A stretch of DNA of 64,000 nucleotides from Streptomyces aureoverticillatus (GCF_014649395.1 NZ_BMSY01000008.1:124001-188000); one strand, 5' to 3'; positions 49,898-58,067 are shown, counted from the first letter of the stretch. Numbers and translations: made by a program. The notes: a model not told the origin generated them from the letters alone.

Positions 49898-51850
49898 TCA
49901 CCGGTCAGCGAAGGCGGGTGCCTTCGGTGAACCGACCTTGGACCCTTCCCCAGGGGCAAGGTCAACGCCGCGCAGCGCGTCCCGCCAGATCCGCTCGGTG
50001 AGGGCGTTGCCGTGCCGGGACGCCTTGCCGCCGACGCCGGACAGCGGTTGCAGCAGGGGGTCGCGCGGGCGGGTGCGGAAGAGGGTGACCGCGGTCGACA
50101 CCTCGGGCGTGTACCCGGCGAACCACGCGGACCTGAACCGGTCCTGGCCGGTGGTGCGGCCGGCCGCGACCGGCGTGCCGTCCTCCGCCGTGACCCGGCC
50201 GAGGCTGTCGCTCGCGGCGTCCCGCAGCACCGCGCCGACCTGCGCGGCGGCGCCCGGGTCCAGGGCGCGCCGGGTGCGGGGCGGCTCCAGGCCCTCGACG
50301 GCCTCGCCGTCCTTGGTCACCGACGTCACCGAGTACGGGTCGTGCTGGAGGCCGTCGCGCGCGAACGTGCCGTACGCGCCCGCGAGCCGGATGGCGCTCG
50401 GCGTGGACGTGCCGAGCGGGAACGAGTCGTCGGGGCGCGCCATGCTCTGCTCCAGCATCCCGGCGCCCACGGCGACGTCCCGCACCCGCCGGGGCCCGAT
50501 CTCGCGGCCGAGCTCCTGGTACGTGGCGTTGCCGCCCTCGACCAGGGCCTCGCCGGCCGTCATCCCGCCGGGGCCCTCGCGGTCGGCGCGCATGCCGTCC
50601 TGGAGGGCGGCGGCCAGCACGAACGGCTTGAACGCGGAACCCGCGGGGACGCCCGAGGTGTCGGCGTTGTTGCTGAAGTGCCGGGTGGCGTCGGCGCCGC
50701 CGTACAGCGCGAGGACGGCGCCGTCCCGGGTGCGCACGGAGGCGGCGCCGACCTGGACGCCCTTGTCCTGCGCGCGCTTCTTCGGGTCGAGGTCGCGCTT
50801 GAGTACGCCCCGCACGGTGCGGGCGAGACGGTGGACGCGGCGCTTGTCGAAGGTGGTGTGGATCTCGTAGCCGCCGCGGGCGAGGTCCTTGTCGGTGAGG
50901 CCGGTGCGCTGGCGCACGTACTTGTTGGCGACGTCGACGAGATAGCCGGTCTGGCCGTAGTGCCCGCTCAGGCTGGTCGACCGGGACTCCTTCTGCGGCT
51001 CGGGGAACTTCTTGTACCGCGCGCGTTCCTTGGCGCTCATCCGCCCGACGGCCACCTGCCGGTCCAGGATCCAGGCCCAGCGCGCCTCGGCCCGCCGGTG
51101 GTTGGCGGCGCTGACGGAGGGGTCGTACATCTCCGCGCCCTTCAACAGGGCGGCGAGCAGCGCCCCCTGACTGGCGTTCAGCTCCCGTGCCGGGATCCCG
51201 TAATAGGCGTGGGCGGCGGCCTCCACCCCGTAGGCCCCGCGCCCGAACCAGCTGCTGTTCAGATACCCCTGGAGGATCTCGTCCTTGCTCTTCCGCCGGT
51301 CGACCTTCAGCGAGATCACGAACTCCCTGACCTTGCGCGTGACGGTCTGGTCCTGGGAGAGGTAGGTGTTCTTCACGTACTGCTGGGTGATGGTGGAACC
51401 GCCCTGCGTCTCCTGCCCCTTGACCATGTTCACCAGGGCCCGCCCGAGGCCCTGGGGCGAGACGCCCGAGTCGCTGTAGAAGCTCGCGTTCTCCGCCGCG
51501 ATGACCGCGTTCCGCACGGACCGCGGCACGTCCTCCAGCTCCACGTTCTGCCGGTTCACGGCCCCGATGCTGACCATCTGCGTGCCGTCGGCCCAGAAGT
51601 AGACGTTCGCCTCGCGGCGGGCGGCGGCGTTCTCGTCCGGGATGTCCACGGTGACGTACACGTACGTGAAGAGCCCCGCGAGCCCGCCGCTCCCCAGCAG
51701 GCAGGTGCTCAGCCACTGCCGCCACGAAGGCAGCCACCGCCGCACCCCCCGCCGCCCCTGGCGCGGATAGTCGATCAGCCTCCGCCCTTGCCGACGTTGC
51801 CGCCGGGTCGCGGTCTTCTGCGCGCGGTCGCGCTGCGCGTGTGTCCCCAT
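49898..51850 (-). CDS. Class A penicillin-binding protein with altered transpeptidase motifs
   Basis: 650 residues. Basic cytosolic tail to about residue 45, one membrane helix (48-68), then a glycosyltransferase-51 domain with catalytic Glu120 in AAENASFYSDSG and GGSTITQQY (150-158), followed by a penicillin-binding domain. The nucleophile motif is SAFK (Ser405, Lys408). The usual S-x-N reads GGN (439-441), and the usual KTG reads RTT (565-567, in AAGRTTGQDRFRSAWFAGY). The glycan-polymerising half therefore looks intact while two of three transpeptidase motifs have changed. It acts outside the membrane in peptidoglycan synthesis. ATG at 51850; a MerR regulator gene follows 25 bases later. 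It is divergent from the GntR gene. Confidence 0.87.
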   Translation of the reverse strand: MGTHAQRDRAQKTATRRQRRQGRRLIDYPRQGRRGVRRWLPSWRQWLSTCLLGSGGLAGLFTYVYVTVDIPDENAAARREANVYFWADGTQMVSIGAVNRQNVELEDVPRSVRNAVIAAENASFYSDSGVSPQGLGRALVNMVKGQETQGGSTITQQYVKNTYLSQDQTVTRKVREFVISLKVDRRKSKDEILQGYLNSSWFGRGAYGVEAAAHAYYGIPARELNASQGALLAALLKGAEMYDPSVSAANHRRAEARWAWILDRQVAVGRMSAKERARYKKFPEPQKESRSTSLSGHYGQTGYLVDVANKYVRQRTGLTDKDLARGGYEIHTTFDKRRVHRLARTVRGVLKRDLDPKKRAQDKGVQVGAASVRTRDGAVLALYGGADATRHFSNNADTSGVPAGSAFKPFVLAAALQDGMRADREGPGGMTAGEALVEGGNATYQELGREIGPRRVRDVAVGAGMLEQSMARPDDSFPLGTSTPSAIRLAGAYGTFARDGLQHDPYSVTSVTKDGEAVEGLEPPRTRRALDPGAAAQVGAVLRDAASDSLGRVTAEDGTPVAAGRTTGQDRFRSAWFAGYTPEVSTAVTLFRTRPRDPLLQPLSGVGGKASRHGNALTERIWRDALRGVDLAPGEGSKVGSPKAPAFADR

Positions 51851-51908
51851 GATCGGAGAGAGGCGTTGGGGCGGGCGGGGGTTGGGCGCGGGGCTGTCAG
51901 CGACGCGT

Positions 51909-51976
51909 AACAGTCACGACGGCTCCTTGGTGACAGTCACGACCGCTGCTTGGCGACTCACGGCCGCTGCTTGGAG
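51909..51976. repeat. Three imperfect 21-23-base direct repeats
   Basis: (A/G)ACAGTCACGAC(G/C)GCT(C/G)CTTGG occurs at 51909 and about 51932, and a shortened GACTCACGGCCGCTGCTTGG follows. They fill the divergent spacer between the PBP and GntR genes and could be regulator sites for the PBP promoter. Confidence 0.55.
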
Positions 51977-51983
51977 CCCATGG

Positions 51984-52000
51984 TGCTACCGTAATTAGCA
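51984..52000. promoter_or_regulatory. Candidate GntR operator TGCTA-N7-TAGCA
   Basis: A perfect 5-base inverted repeat, two bases before the ATG of the YtrA-type GntR gene. It overlaps the place where a promoter for a leaderless message would lie (TACCGTAAT), which suggests that the regulator represses its own operon. Confidence 0.55.
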
Positions 52001-52002
52001 TC

Positions 52003-52350
52003 ATGCTGCTGACACTGGACACCGCGGACAACCGCCCCCTGCACGAGCAGGTGGCGGGCGCGATCCGCCGGGCCATCGCCGAGGGCGAATGCGCCGCCGG
52101 TGACCGCCTGCCTCCCGCGCGCGAGCTGTCGCGGGCGCTGGGGGTCAACGCCAACACCGTGCTGCGCGGCCTGCGTTCCCTGCGGGACGAGGGGCTGCTC
52201 GAGTTCCGGCGGGGCCGGGGCGTGACGGTCGCGCAGGGCGCCGCGCGGCGATCCGTCCTGGTGGACCGGGTGCGGGACCTGGTCACGGAGGCGGCACGGC
52301 TCGGCTATGCGAAGGCGGACCTCATAGAAATGATCAGGGTGGCGCCGTGA
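52003..52350 (+). CDS. GntR-family regulator, YtrA subfamily
   Basis: 115 residues, the short YtrA form. The winged helix spans most of it: PLHEQVAGAIRRAIAEGECAAGDRLPPARELSRALGVNANTVLRGLRSLRDEGLLEFRRGRGVTV, with the recognition helix near residues 45-60. Two short helices at the end allow dimerisation. No ribosome site precedes ATG at 52003 and an operator-like palindrome ends two bases before it, so the message is probably leaderless. Its stop overlaps the GTG of the next gene (GTGA), so the pair is co-expressed. YtrA-type regulators usually control adjacent membrane-protein genes. Confidence 0.9.
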   Translation: MLLTLDTADNRPLHEQVAGAIRRAIAEGECAAGDRLPPARELSRALGVNANTVLRGLRSLRDEGLLEFRRGRGVTVAQGAARRSVLVDRVRDLVTEAARLGYAKADLIEMIRVAP

Positions 52351-53411
52351 CGGGGGAGGGTGGTGCCGTGACCGGGGAGACCGGGGAGACCGGGGAGACC
52401 GGGGAGACCGGGGAGACCGGGGAGACCGGGGAGACCAAAGAGACCAGGGAGAGCGGCGGGGAGAACGGTTCCGCCCGCTGGGCCGCGCTCGGCTGGGTGG
52501 CCGGTGTCCTGGCGCTGCTGCTCGCGTTGCCGCTCCTGACGGCGGGCCGCCTCCCGGACCGCGTCGCCACGCACTGGGACGCCGTGTCGGGCCGCCCCGA
52601 CGGTTCGATGCCGCTGTGGGCGGCGGCGGTGTTCCCGGCGCTGATCTGGGCGGTCGTCTCCGCCGTCGTCGCGGTGGCGCACGGGCGGCCGGGGCGGGCC
52701 ACCGCGTGGGGTGGCACGGTGCTGCTGTCGCTGGGCGTCGCGCTGGCGGGCGCGCAGGCGGCGATCGTGCGGGCGAACATGGACCACGCCCACTGGCAGG
52801 ACGCCGATTCGGTGACGCCGTGGGTCGTGGGGGCGCTGGCGGCCGGGGCGTCGGCGGGCGCGGCCGCGGCCCTGGTGGCGCGCCGCCGCACCCCGCGGGG
52901 CGCGCGGCCGACGGACCTCCCGCGCATGGACGTCCCGCCGGACCGGCGCGTCGTCTGGCTGGCGAGCGCCTCGAACCCCTGGCTGCAGGCGCTGGCCGCG
53001 GTCGCCGGGGCGGTGGCGCTGGTCGCCCTGGTCCTGACGGCGGCCGGGGTGACGGACCCGCTCTGGGCCCTGATCGCCCCGCTCGCCCTCGTCTCCGTCC
53101 TGACCGCCGCCTGCGCGTCCGTGCAGGTGCTCGTGACGGAGCGGGGCCTGCGGGTGTCCTTCGGCCCGCTCGGCCGGCCCGCGCGCCGCTGGCGTCCCGC
53201 CGACATCGAGTCGGCCCACGCCGAACACCGCACCCCCGCCCAGGTGGGCGGCTGGGGCTACCGCCTCAGCGGCCTCGGCACCACGGTGATGCTGCGCGCG
53301 GGAGAGTGCCTGGTGATCCGGGCCAAGGGGCGGAACTTCGCGGTGTCGGTGGACGACGCGGAGCGGGGGGCCGCGTTGCTGAACGCGGTCGCGGGACGCC
53401 GCCCCACCTGA
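52347..53411 (+). CDS. DUF1648-type membrane protein with N-terminal TGE repeat
   Basis: 354 residues. The N-terminal 35 residues are a Thr-Gly-Glu repeat encoded by a 9-base minisatellite. Then a DUF1648 motif appears (LPLLTAGRLPDRVATHWDAVSGRPDGSM), with about six hydrophobic helices (first near residue 45, others near 85, 120, 155, 210 and 235). A soluble C-terminal domain of about 100 residues (VLVTERGLRVSFGPLGRPARRWRPADIESAHAE) resembles the end of other DUF1648 proteins. GTG at 52347 overlaps the previous stop; GTG at 52368 has a better ribosome site (GGGGGAGGG) and is an alternative. It is the likely target of the upstream GntR repressor. Function unknown. Confidence 0.82.
   Translation: MTGEGGAVTGETGETGETGETGETGETGETKETRESGGENGSARWAALGWVAGVLALLLALPLLTAGRLPDRVATHWDAVSGRPDGSMPLWAAAVFPALIWAVVSAVVAVAHGRPGRATAWGGTVLLSLGVALAGAQAAIVRANMDHAHWQDADSVTPWVVGALAAGASAGAAAALVARRRTPRGARPTDLPRMDVPPDRRVVWLASASNPWLQALAAVAGAVALVALVLTAAGVTDPLWALIAPLALVSVLTAACASVQVLVTERGLRVSFGPLGRPARRWRPADIESAHAEHRTPAQVGGWGYRLSGLGTTVMLRAGECLVIRAKGRNFAVSVDDAERGAALLNAVAGRRPT
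52371..52451. repeat. 9-base minisatellite ACCGGGGAG, seven perfect and two degenerate copies
   Basis: Perfect copies start every nine bases from 52371 to 52425; ACCAAAGAG and ACCAGGGAG follow. The unit is a multiple of three, so length changes would add or remove Thr-Gly-Glu units without a frameshift. Confidence 0.9.
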
Positions 53412-53692
53412 GCCCCCACACCTCACTCGCGCCTGTGCGACGACGAGTTCAATGCGACGACGAGTTCAAGAAGATCAGGTACTCGTGGACCGCGATTCTG
53501 AGCCCTTGTCTCAAGGGCTCCGGCAGCTGAACGCCCAGGACCTGGGGCGTCCCCTGCCGCGAGGACACCCACTTCTGGCCTGGCGCCCGGGACCCTTGAC
53601 AGTACGCGGACGCCTTCGTCACGTTTGAGCCTGGCCGGACGGCGCGTCAGCGTCTGTGCCACCAAGGGGGAACCAGGGGGGTTGGACCAGAG
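53412..53692. other. Intergenic region with a tandem 17-mer, a small hairpin and a possible -35 box
   Basis: 281 bases. An exact tandem duplication of TGCGACGACGAGTTCAA (53436-53452 and 53453-53469) comes first. A 58-codon ORF starts in it at 53452 but has low GC at third positions and no ribosome site, so I do not call it a gene. An AGCCCTTG/CAAGGGCT hairpin lies at 53501-53519. TTGACA at 53596-53601 could be the -35 box for the next gene; no good -10 box is evident. Confidence 0.5.
53501..53519 (+). terminator. Hairpin AGCCCTTG-TCT-CAAGGGCT
   Basis: An 8-pair stem with a 3-base loop, 90 bases after the DUF1648 gene stop. It is a plausible terminator for the GntR-DUF1648 operon. Confidence 0.45.
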
Positions 53693-54799
53693 GTGGACAT
53701 AACGAACCACAGGCCCGAGGAACTGAGCGCGACGCTCCGCCGGGCCTGGCACCGGACCATGGAAGAGTCACCCGACTACGCCAACCCGTTCCTGGCCCCG
53801 GAGTTCGCCGCGGGTGTCGGCAACTGCCGGGGCGGGGCACGGGTGGCCGTCCTGCACGAGAACGGGGAGCCCGTCGGCTTCCTTCCCTACGAGCGCGACG
53901 CCTTCGGCGTCGGCCGGGCCATCGGCCTCGGCCTCTCCGACTGCCAGGCACTCGTGCACCGCCCCGGGGTCACCTGGGACACCCAGACGCTGCTGCGGGC
54001 CTGCGGCCTCGCCGTCTTCGAGTTCGACCACCTCGTGGAGGAGCAGCAGCCGTTCGCCGCATACGTCACGGGAACGTTCGCGTCACCGGTCATAGACCTG
54101 AAGGACGGCGGCGGCGACGGCAGCGACGGCGACTACGCGGAATGGCTGCGCGGCACGTATCCGGGCCTGGCCAAGACGACGCTGAAGAAGGAGCGCCGCC
54201 TGGGCCGCGACCTGGGCGAGCTGCGTTTCGTCTTCGACGAGCGCGACCCCGAGGTGCTGCGTCAGCTCATGCGGTGGAAGTCCGCCCAGTACCGCAGGAC
54301 GGCCCGCATGGACCGCTTCGCGCGCCCCTGGATAGTGAACCTGACGGAGCATCTGTTCCGGCTCCGCGAGGAGCACTTCACCGGCGTGCTGTCCGTCGTG
54401 TACGCGGGTGACCGGCCCGTCGCCGCACACTTCGGGCCGAGGTCGCGCACCGTCTTCGCGGCCTGGTTCACCGCGTACGACCCGGAGCTCCGCTACTACT
54501 CGCCCGGCCTGATCATGCACCTGAGGATGGCCGAGGCGGCCGGCCGGGAGGGTCTGCGGGTCCTCGACCTCGGGCGCGGCGAGAAGGAGTACAAGGACTG
54601 GCTCAAGACCCGCGAGCTGCGCGTGGGGGAGGGGTTCGCGACCCGGCCGCATCCGGTGGCGACGGCCCACCGCCTGTGGCGCAGGCCGGTGCGCGGCCTG
54701 CGGAACACCGTCCTCGCCCACCCCCGCCTGCGGAAACCGGCGGACCGGCTGCTGAAGACGGTGGGGGCGGTGCGGACGGCTCGTACGAAGCATCCCTAG
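53693..54799 (+). CDS. GNAT-family acetyltransferase-like protein (CelD/BioF2-like)
   Basis: 368 residues of the Acetyltransf_6 (BioF2-like) type. The first half has NPFLAPEFAAGVGNCRGGARVAVLHENGEPVGFLPYER, and the second GNAT unit contains LREEHFTGVLSVVYAGDRPVAAHFGPRS, FTAYDPELRYYSPGLIMHLRMAEAAGREGLRVLDLGRGEKEYKDW. Such proteins occur with polysaccharide or cellulose synthesis genes, or act as Fem-like aminoacyl/acyl transferases. No such cluster is present here. GTG at 53693 follows an AGGGGGG site about ten bases away. A dispersed repeat follows the gene. The C-terminal 50 residues are basic (RRPVRGLRNTVLAHPRLRKPADRLL). Confidence 0.8.
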   Translation: MDITNHRPEELSATLRRAWHRTMEESPDYANPFLAPEFAAGVGNCRGGARVAVLHENGEPVGFLPYERDAFGVGRAIGLGLSDCQALVHRPGVTWDTQTLLRACGLAVFEFDHLVEEQQPFAAYVTGTFASPVIDLKDGGGDGSDGDYAEWLRGTYPGLAKTTLKKERRLGRDLGELRFVFDERDPEVLRQLMRWKSAQYRRTARMDRFARPWIVNLTEHLFRLREEHFTGVLSVVYAGDRPVAAHFGPRSRTVFAAWFTAYDPELRYYSPGLIMHLRMAEAAGREGLRVLDLGRGEKEYKDWLKTRELRVGEGFATRPHPVATAHRLWRRPVRGLRNTVLAHPRLRKPADRLLKTVGAVRTARTKHP

Positions 54800-54820
54800 T
54801 GAAGTCGACGGCGGTTCGGC

Positions 54821-54872
54821 AGCGCCCCAAGGGGCGCGGGGAACTGCGCGACCAGCCACGACGGACCCGCAG
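54821..54872. repeat. Dispersed Streptomyces hairpin repeat, copy 2
   Basis: A 52-base element nearly identical to copy 1 at 34791-34843: AGCGCCCC-AA-GGGGCGC hairpin, GGGAACTGCGCGACCAGCC, ACGACGGACCCGCAG. It sits between two convergent genes and may also work as their terminator. Confidence 0.85.
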
Positions 54873-54910
54873 ACGAGCGACGGCCAATCGCGGCACTTCC
54901 CGCGAAGCGA

Positions 54911-56836
54911 TCAGCGAGCCTTGGGCGGCACGAGCCCCCGCTCAGCACCAAGCTTCGCCCCCGTGTCCGCGTACAGCGCGAGCGAGCCGTCGCCCCGCCG
55001 CACGATGAGATCGTCGGCCCGGCCGTTGGCGGTGTAGCTGCCGACGGCCGCCGCCCGCACGCTCTTCCAGCGGGCGTCGGCCGCCCGCAGCCGCGTCTTC
55101 TTGCCGGTGCCGCGCGTGCTCAGGTCCTGGTGCAGGGTGAGTTCGCCGTCGTCGCGGCGGACGAGGAGGTCCCAGTTGGCGCCACCGGCGAAGTCGCCGC
55201 CGGTGACGAGCGAGGCCCGCTTCCAGGCGGCGTTGGGCTTGTGCAGCCGGGACTGCTTCTTCAGCTTCTGGCCCCCCAGGTCCCGGTAGAGGGTGACTTC
55301 GCCGTCGCTCCAGCGCACCACCAGGTCGTCGGCCCGCTTGTTGCCGCTGTAGCGGCCCGCGGTGATCTGACTGGCGTGCTTCCAGACGGACTTGGCGCGG
55401 GCGAGCCTGATCTCCTTGCCGAATCCGGCCGCGCTCACGTCCGGGTAGAGGGTGACCTCCCCGTCGGACCACCGCACCACCAGGTCGGACAGCTTGCTGC
55501 TCCCGGTGAAGTCGCCGCCGGTGACGGCCGTGGCGTGCTTCCACGTCCCCTTGGCGGCCTTGAGCCGCCGCTCCCCGCTGAACCCGCCCTTGCCGTCGCC
55601 GGTGTACAGGGTGACCTCGCCGTCGGTCCACACCACGATGAGGTCGGCCCTGCCGTCGCCGGTGTAGTCGCCGGAGGCCAGCTGTTTGGCGTGCTGCCAG
55701 GTCTCGCCGCCGCCGGGGGAGTACGGCAGCGGGGGCCGCGTCACCGCCGCGACGCCGTCGACCGCGTCCTGGTAGAGCTTGAACACCTCGCCGTCGTAGT
55801 ACGGCGCGTACGACACACTCGCGCTGGCCCCGCCGCCGCCCCAGCCGCCGAGGTTCCCGACCACGTCACCGGTCTTGGTCTTCTCGTCGAAGTTCATCAG
55901 CCACGGGCTGCCGGAGGTGCCGCCGTAGAACCCGCCGCAGGCCATGCGCAGTTGCTTGTACCCGGCCAGCCGGGTCGTCTTCGCCCGGCACTTGATCGCG
56001 CGGTCCTTGGCGTCGTACGCCGCCTTCGGGTAGCCGATGACGGTGACGGGCACCTGGTAACTCGGCGTCCGCGTCAGCCTGTTGGCCCCCGTGACCTGCT
56101 CGACCTGACGCCCGCGCTGGTCGGCCTTGAGGGTGGCGAAGGCGAAGTCGAGGTCGGACCCGGGGCCCTTCACGGTGTGCCGCGGGTCCTTGAAGACCCG
56201 GTCGACGGCCCAGATGCCGTACGGCTGCTTCGTGGCGGACCGGTCCGAGCGGTACTGCGGCACGAAGGCGTACTTGCTGCCGTTGCCGCAGTGCGCGGCC
56301 GTGAGGACCAGGTTGCCCTTGGCGCTGTGCACGACGCTCGCGGTGCAGCTGTGCGCGGAGAGGTCCTTGCCGACGAAGTAGAGGACGCCGATGGTTTTGG
56401 CGCCTTGGTAGTACGTGGCGGAGGGGGTGCGCTTGGCGGGGGTGGCGGCGGCGGTGCGCGTGGCCGGGGTGGACGTGGCGCCCGTGGCCCGGGTGGACGC
56501 GGGTGACGCGTACTGGGCGGGGCCGGAGGCACCGGGGAGCTTCTGGCTGCCCGTGCGCCCCGCCCCGTCGGTCTTGGCGGGCGGCGGTGGCGTGGCCGCC
56601 TCCATGCGCGCGGCCGTCCAGAACCGCTCGGCGTCCGCCACGCCCCAATGCGGGTTCTCCTGAACGGGAATGGACTGCGTGGCGGCCCCGCCGGGGCCGG
56701 AGCCTGCGCCGAGGGCGGACGCGGGCCCGGCTCCCGTTCCTGCTCCGGAGGCGGACACCGTGCCCGCCGCCGACACGGCGAGGACCGCGCCACCCACCCC
56801 TACGACAACGGACCGGACCCACCCAGAAACCCGCAC
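54911..56836 (-). CDS. Secreted trypsin-like serine protease with FG-GAP/VCBS-type repeats
   Basis: 641 residues. A Sec signal (VRSVVVGVGGAVLAVSAAGTVSA) leads to a Pro/Thr/Ala-rich linker. The protease domain has LTAAHC (His), SDLDFAFATL (Asp) and GGTSGSPW (Ser), a complete chymotrypsin-like triad, plus cysteines for disulfides. The C-terminal 270 residues contain five repeats of about 50 residues (ASGDYTGDGRADLIVVWTDGEVTLY-like units, with W-K-H/S A-x-x-(V/I) spacers), which probably form a propeller-like domain for binding outside the cell. GTG at 56836 is chosen because AGAAGGG precedes it by five bases; GTG at 56869 is the longer option. It is not closely similar to the FG-GAP protein at 21.1 kb. 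Confidence 0.85.
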   Translation of the reverse strand: MRVSGWVRSVVVGVGGAVLAVSAAGTVSASGAGTGAGPASALGAGSGPGGAATQSIPVQENPHWGVADAERFWTAARMEAATPPPPAKTDGAGRTGSQKLPGASGPAQYASPASTRATGATSTPATRTAAATPAKRTPSATYYQGAKTIGVLYFVGKDLSAHSCTASVVHSAKGNLVLTAAHCGNGSKYAFVPQYRSDRSATKQPYGIWAVDRVFKDPRHTVKGPGSDLDFAFATLKADQRGRQVEQVTGANRLTRTPSYQVPVTVIGYPKAAYDAKDRAIKCRAKTTRLAGYKQLRMACGGFYGGTSGSPWLMNFDEKTKTGDVVGNLGGWGGGGASASVSYAPYYDGEVFKLYQDAVDGVAAVTRPPLPYSPGGGETWQHAKQLASGDYTGDGRADLIVVWTDGEVTLYTGDGKGGFSGERRLKAAKGTWKHATAVTGGDFTGSSKLSDLVVRWSDGEVTLYPDVSAAGFGKEIRLARAKSVWKHASQITAGRYSGNKRADDLVVRWSDGEVTLYRDLGGQKLKKQSRLHKPNAAWKRASLVTGGDFAGGANWDLLVRRDDGELTLHQDLSTRGTGKKTRLRAADARWKSVRAAAVGSYTANGRADDLIVRRGDGSLALYADTGAKLGAERGLVPPKAR

Positions 56837-57167
56837 GACTGCCCTTCTGCGCCCAGCCGCGAATCGCACTGCACCAACTCCTGGTCACCAACCCCTGGCT
56901 GGCCAGCTGCGGTCACTGCACTCGACGGCCGCTTCTCCCGAAATTACCCCTGGGTACCTTATGTCACCCAAACGGGCGAACGATCAACGACCCCGCGCAC
57001 AGGCCACGTGCCCCTCCCACCCCCTCCTGGCCCCGCCGCCTCCCCTGATCGGGCGTCTCCCTTCCCCCACGCGGACCACAGCGGTGTCCTCCCCGAGGTA
57101 CCCCCATGAGGCTCGAGCCAGCAGGACCAAGACCCACATCAGCTTCCCCGCATCAGGAGGTAAGCCC
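56837..57167. other. Divergent intergenic region between the protease and chaplin genes
   Basis: 331 bases, no credible gene. It should contain both promoters. GC falls around 56930-56990 (AAATTACCCC, TACCTTATG), the likeliest promoter zone. I could not identify a convincing sigma-factor match or an inverted-repeat operator. AGGAGG at 57156-57161 is the chaplin ribosome site. Confidence 0.5.
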
Positions 57168-57419
57168 ATGCGCAAGCGCGCGTTCTTCGCCGCAGCCGCC
57201 CTCGCCACGACCGCCGTCCTCGGCGCCGCCGGCACCGCGGCAGCCGACCCCGACCCGTCCGGCACCTACGCCGAAGGCCACGTCGCGAACTCCCCCGGCG
57301 TCCTCAGCGGCAACGCGATCCAGGTCCCCGTCGACCTCGGCCTCAACCTCTGCGGCAACACCATTGACGTAATCGGCCTGCTCAACCCGGCATCCGACAA
57401 CAAGTGCAAGACCAACTGA
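57168..57419 (+). CDS. Short chaplin (hydrophobic surface protein of aerial hyphae)
   Basis: 83 residues. A Sec signal (RKRAFFAAAALATTAVLGAAG) ends in Ala-x-Ala near residue 26. The mature 57 residues form one chaplin domain: EGHVANSPGVLSGNAIQVPVDL, then CGNTIDVIGLLNPASDNKC with the two conserved cysteines that form a disulfide. Short chaplins assemble into amyloid-like fibrils that coat aerial hyphae and lower surface tension. AGGAGG precedes ATG. A strong terminator follows. The acidic VPVDLGLN replaces the more usual VPVHVPVN-type core. Confidence 0.92.
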   Translation: MRKRAFFAAAALATTAVLGAAGTAAADPDPSGTYAEGHVANSPGVLSGNAIQVPVDLGLNLCGNTIDVIGLLNPASDNKCKTN

Positions 57420-57446
57420 CCAACTGACCGACTGCCCGACCGCGCC

Positions 57447-57480
57447 GAAGGCCCCGGATCACGACTGATCCGGGGCCTTC
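57447..57480 (+). terminator. Hairpin terminator after the chaplin gene
   Basis: A perfect 14-pair stem (GAAGGCCCCGGATC and its complement) with loop ACGACT, 27 bases after the stop. Confidence 0.88.
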
Positions 57481-57510
57481 CGGCCGAAGCGGGAACGCCC
57501 GGGCCGGCGC

Positions 57511-57592
57511 CCGCACCACGTATCCCGCACCACGTATCCCGCACCACGCATCCGCACCACGCATCCGCACCGCCCAACCCGCACCGTGTATC
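57511..57592. repeat. Tandem repeat of 13-14 bases, six units (CCGCACCACGTATC type)
   Basis: Two exact CCGCACCACGTATC, two exact CCGCACCACGCAT, then two degenerate units ending CCGCACCGTGTATC. It lies immediately upstream of the 147-residue membrane-protein gene, about 30 bases before its start. Confidence 0.85.
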
Positions 57593-57620
57593 CCACAATC
57601 AATCCCGTATCCTTCCCGGG

Positions 57621-58064
57621 ATGTCCTCCATAGCCCGAATGTCCGAACGGCACGCGACGAAGCTGGCGTGGTTCGTCATCCTCGCCGGAGCGGCGTCGGT
57701 CGTTCTGGGGGACCGCCTGTGGCGCTGGGCGGCGGGCCTCGGACCGGGCGCCGGCTTCGCGTTCGGAGCGTTCTGCGGCGCGGGTGTCCTCTGCGCCTGG
57801 CCCCTGACCGCGGCCGCGCTGAGGCGACGCCAGTGGGCCCGCTGCGTCATCGCGACAGCCGTCGGCTGCACCGCGTTCCTCGCCCTGGCCTGCCTGATCC
57901 CCGGCCGCACCGGCCGCCTCACCGGCTCCCTCGCCCTGCCGGACGACCGCCGCATGTGGGTGGAGGAGCACCCCACGGTGTGGTGGGCCATCGCCGCCGG
58001 CCTGGCGCTGGGCGCGCTGTCGGTCTGGCGCATCAGGCCGCGCCGCGCGAGGGGCGGCCGGTGA
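57621..58064 (+). CDS. Small membrane protein, unknown function
   Basis: 147 residues with four hydrophobic helices (near residues 15-32, 43-62, 72-92 and 118-138). ATG at 57621 is used; an in-frame ATG at 57639 is an alternative, and neither has a strong ribosome site. A 13-14-base tandem repeat lies directly upstream and an 18-base tandem repeat directly after the stop, so the gene is bracketed by repeats. I do not recognise the family. Confidence 0.68.
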   Translation: MSSIARMSERHATKLAWFVILAGAASVVLGDRLWRWAAGLGPGAGFAFGAFCGAGVLCAWPLTAAALRRRQWARCVIATAVGCTAFLALACLIPGRTGRLTGSLALPDDRRMWVEEHPTVWWAIAAGLALGALSVWRIRPRRARGGR

Positions 58065-58067
58065 GGG

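Noticed and set aside
53452..53628. 58-codon ORF starting in the duplicated 17-mer
   Set aside because: It lacks a ribosome site, has low GC at third positions and resembles nothing I know.
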